Position numbers and translations under genes: made by a program. The notes under the pieces were generated by a model. That model saw only the letters and a list, made by a program, of their open reading frames with translations. It ran no database searches and had not been told where the DNA came from. A DNA stretch of 64,000 bases. It comes from GCA-020356105 sp964347475 (GTDB taxonomy: Bacteria; Pseudomonadota; Alphaproteobacteria; UBA8366; JADFVY01). The DNA lies in contig CAYFYY010000011.1 of the NCBI GenBank assembly GCA_964347475.1, positions 1-64,000 on the forward strand, read 5' to 3'. Shown in pieces: positions 62,650-64,000 of the stretch. Position 1 is the first letter of the stretch; each line of letters begins with the position of its first letter.

Positions 62650-63911
62650 CCGACCGGTCCGCCCATCTGTGCCGGGACTGTCTTGCGCAATCGGCGGCAT
62701 TGGCCGGGCGCCGCTGCCCCGAATGCGGGTCCCCCCGTATGGTCAGCCATCCGGAACTCAACGACCTGGCGATCGCGCATATCGACTGCGATGCCTTCTA
62801 CGCCTCGGTGGAAAAGCGAGACTGCCCCGAACTCATGAACCGGCCGGTCATCGTCGGCGGCGGCCGGCGCGGCGTCGTCGCGGCGGCCTGCTACGTTGCG
62901 CGAGTCTATGGCGTGCGTTCGGCCATGCCGATGTTCAAGGCGCTGGAGGCCTGCCCCGACGCCGTCGTGATCAAGCCCGACATGGCGAAATACGCCGCGG
63001 TGGGACGCGAGGTGCGGGCGCTGATGCGCGCCGTCACGCCGCTGGTCGAGCCGCTGTCGATCGACGAGGCGTTTCTCGACCTCGGTGGCACCGAAAAGCT
63101 CCACCGCGGCAGCCCGGCCCGCACGCTGGCCCGGTTGGCGCGCGACATCGAGCGCACGATCGGCATCGGTGCCAGCATCGGGCTGAGCTACAACAAGTTC
63201 CTGGCGAAGATCGCATCGGACCTCGACAAGCCGCGCGGGTTCGCCGCGATCGGGCGGGCCGAGGCGCAGGATTTCCTCGCGCCGCGGCCGGTCGGGCTGA
63301 TCTACGGTGTCGGCCGCGCCCTGGAGGCGAAACTGCGGCGCGACGGCATCGCCACCATCGGCGATTTGCGGCGGGTGGAGGAGGCCGTCCTCGTGCGTCG
63401 CTACGGCGCGATCGGACGCCGCCTGCACCGGTCTGCCCTGGGGCGCGACGACCGCAGGGTCGATCCCGCGCAGCAGACCAAGAGCGTCTCGAGCGAGACG
63501 ACGTTTTCCCGGGACAGCAGCGACCCGGCGGTGCTGGCCCACGCGATGTGGCCGCTGTGCGAGGATGTGGCCCGGCGGCTGAAACGGCGCGGTCTCCTGG
63601 GGCTGCGGGTCACGCTCAAACTCAAGACCGCGGAGTTCAGGCTGTTGACCCGAAGCCGCACGCTTGCGGCGCCGACCGACCTGGCGGAGGAGATCTACCG
63701 GGCCGCTGTTCCGCTGCTGCATCGCGAGGCCGACGGGCGAGCCTTCCGTCTCATCGGCGTGGGGGCCGAGGAGCTTTGCGGCAGCGATGCCGCGGCGCAG
63801 CCCGACCTGCTCGATCCGGCCGCGAGCCGCCGGGCTCGTGTGGAAGATGCAATGGACGAAGTCCGCCGCAAGCTCGGCAAGGACGTGATCGCGAAGGGCC
63901 GCAGCCTTTGA
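62646..63911 (+). CDS. dinB: DNA polymerase IV (Y family) with N-terminal zinc ribbon
   Basis: 421 residues. A CRDC ... CPEC zinc-ribbon-like N-terminus (about residues 9-27) precedes the catalytic core: IAHIDCDAFYASVEKRD, the AACYVARVYGVRSAMPM finger region, SIDEAFLDLGG with the two acidic residues, and the little-finger domain. The ribbon is common in alphaproteobacterial DinB. Error-prone lesion bypass polymerase. The coding start is set by the overlap with the ROK gene. Confidence 0.95.
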   Translation: MTDRSAHLCRDCLAQSAALAGRRCPECGSPRMVSHPELNDLAIAHIDCDAFYASVEKRDCPELMNRPVIVGGGRRGVVAAACYVARVYGVRSAMPMFKALEACPDAVVIKPDMAKYAAVGREVRALMRAVTPLVEPLSIDEAFLDLGGTEKLHRGSPARTLARLARDIERTIGIGASIGLSYNKFLAKIASDLDKPRGFAAIGRAEAQDFLAPRPVGLIYGVGRALEAKLRRDGIATIGDLRRVEEAVLVRRYGAIGRRLHRSALGRDDRRVDPAQQTKSVSSETTFSRDSSDPAVLAHAMWPLCEDVARRLKRRGLLGLRVTLKLKTAEFRLLTRSRTLAAPTDLAEEIYRAAVPLLHREADGRAFRLIGVGAEELCGSDAAAQPDLLDPAASRRARVEDAMDEVRRKLGKDVIAKGRSL

Positions 63912-63949
63912 GTGGCGTGCCCGGCGGTGCCGTTGATGTCGGTGCCCGG

Positions 63950-64000
63950 TCAGCAGCCGACGTCGGGCAGGTGCTCGATCTTCTCCAGCGTGCCGTTCAG
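63950..64000 (-). CDS. C-terminal tail of a CDS cut by the window edge
   Basis: Reading leftwards from the edge, one frame gives LNGTLEKIEHLPDVGC and a TGA at 63950-63952. Sixteen residues are too few to assign a family. It would be convergent with dinB. Confidence 0.35.
   Translation of the reverse strand: MNGTLEKIEHLPDVGC

Overview
This window reads as the chromosome of a GC-rich alphaproteobacterium, probably of the Rhodospirillales type. The support is a bolA / J-domain protein / cobS neighbourhood, a CpaA-F type tad pilus locus, a DivK receiver protein, a Pol IV with an N-terminal zinc ribbon, and five exact TTAA-N7-TTAA (CtrA-type) boxes, all between genes. There is no rRNA, CRISPR array, phage integrase or recognisable transposase. 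Two runs of ten N are assembly gaps (12159-12168 and 20034-20043), and both disturb genes.

Layout. 1-1760: cobS (cut by the window edge), a J-domain protein, bolA. 1757-2240: remnant of a DUF4405-like membrane gene. 2461-5536: patatin-like lipoprotein, CinA-like protein, small membrane protein, tRNA-Leu(UAA), small lipoprotein. 5656-9454: polytopic membrane protein and a membrane-anchored PAS/LuxR regulator. 9853-26467: a complete tad locus with four separately transcribed Flp pilin genes, prepilin peptidase, cpaBCDEF, tadBC, divergent tadD and three TadE/TadG-like pseudopilin genes; a GT87-type membrane glycosyltransferase, split by an AT-rich insert and a gap, lies between pilins 3 and 4. 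26627-29095: PAS-GGDEF-EAL protein. 29243-36341: alanine dehydrogenase, two-CW protein, thioesterase, DMT transporter, rhodanese, iron alcohol dehydrogenase, MFS transporter, cupin. 36348-39466: GT1-like glycosyltransferase, double-wHTH GntR regulator, orphan LuxR response regulator. 39800-44132: ABC ATPase / FtsX permease / HlyD adaptor trio. 44290-51618: polyamine/agmatine operon (solute-binding protein, class III aminotransferase, two permeases, ATPase, agmatine deiminase, N-carbamoylputrescine amidase). 51653-55550: glycerate 2-kinase, alpha/beta hydrolase, GT4-like protein. 55638-57508: archease and RtcB. 57498-61033: two copies of a two-gene module. 61183-end: divK, ROK kinase, dinB and the tail of one more gene.

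The most unusual part is 57498-61033. Each module pairs a small protein carrying an RRALARLGL-x-AY-x-AP motif with a protein that fuses an HprK-like P-loop domain to a C-terminal PqqD-like domain. The two kinase-like paralogues have complementary changes in their nucleotide-binding motifs. The two small proteins share their core but differ entirely in their tails (one short, one long, acidic and Ser/Thr-rich). A perfect 12-bp hairpin separates the second small gene from its kinase. I do not recognise a described system with this exact make-up.

A second theme is surface attachment under cell-cycle-type control. Exact TTAA-N7-TTAA boxes precede the polytopic membrane protein, cpaA, the tadD/tadG divergent region, the PAS-GGDEF-EAL gene and a tiny TTG-start ORF. 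A separate 18-bp element (TAGTCCAATTGGGTCATG) recurs exactly upstream of pilins 1 and 2, with a one-base-longer variant before pilin 3.
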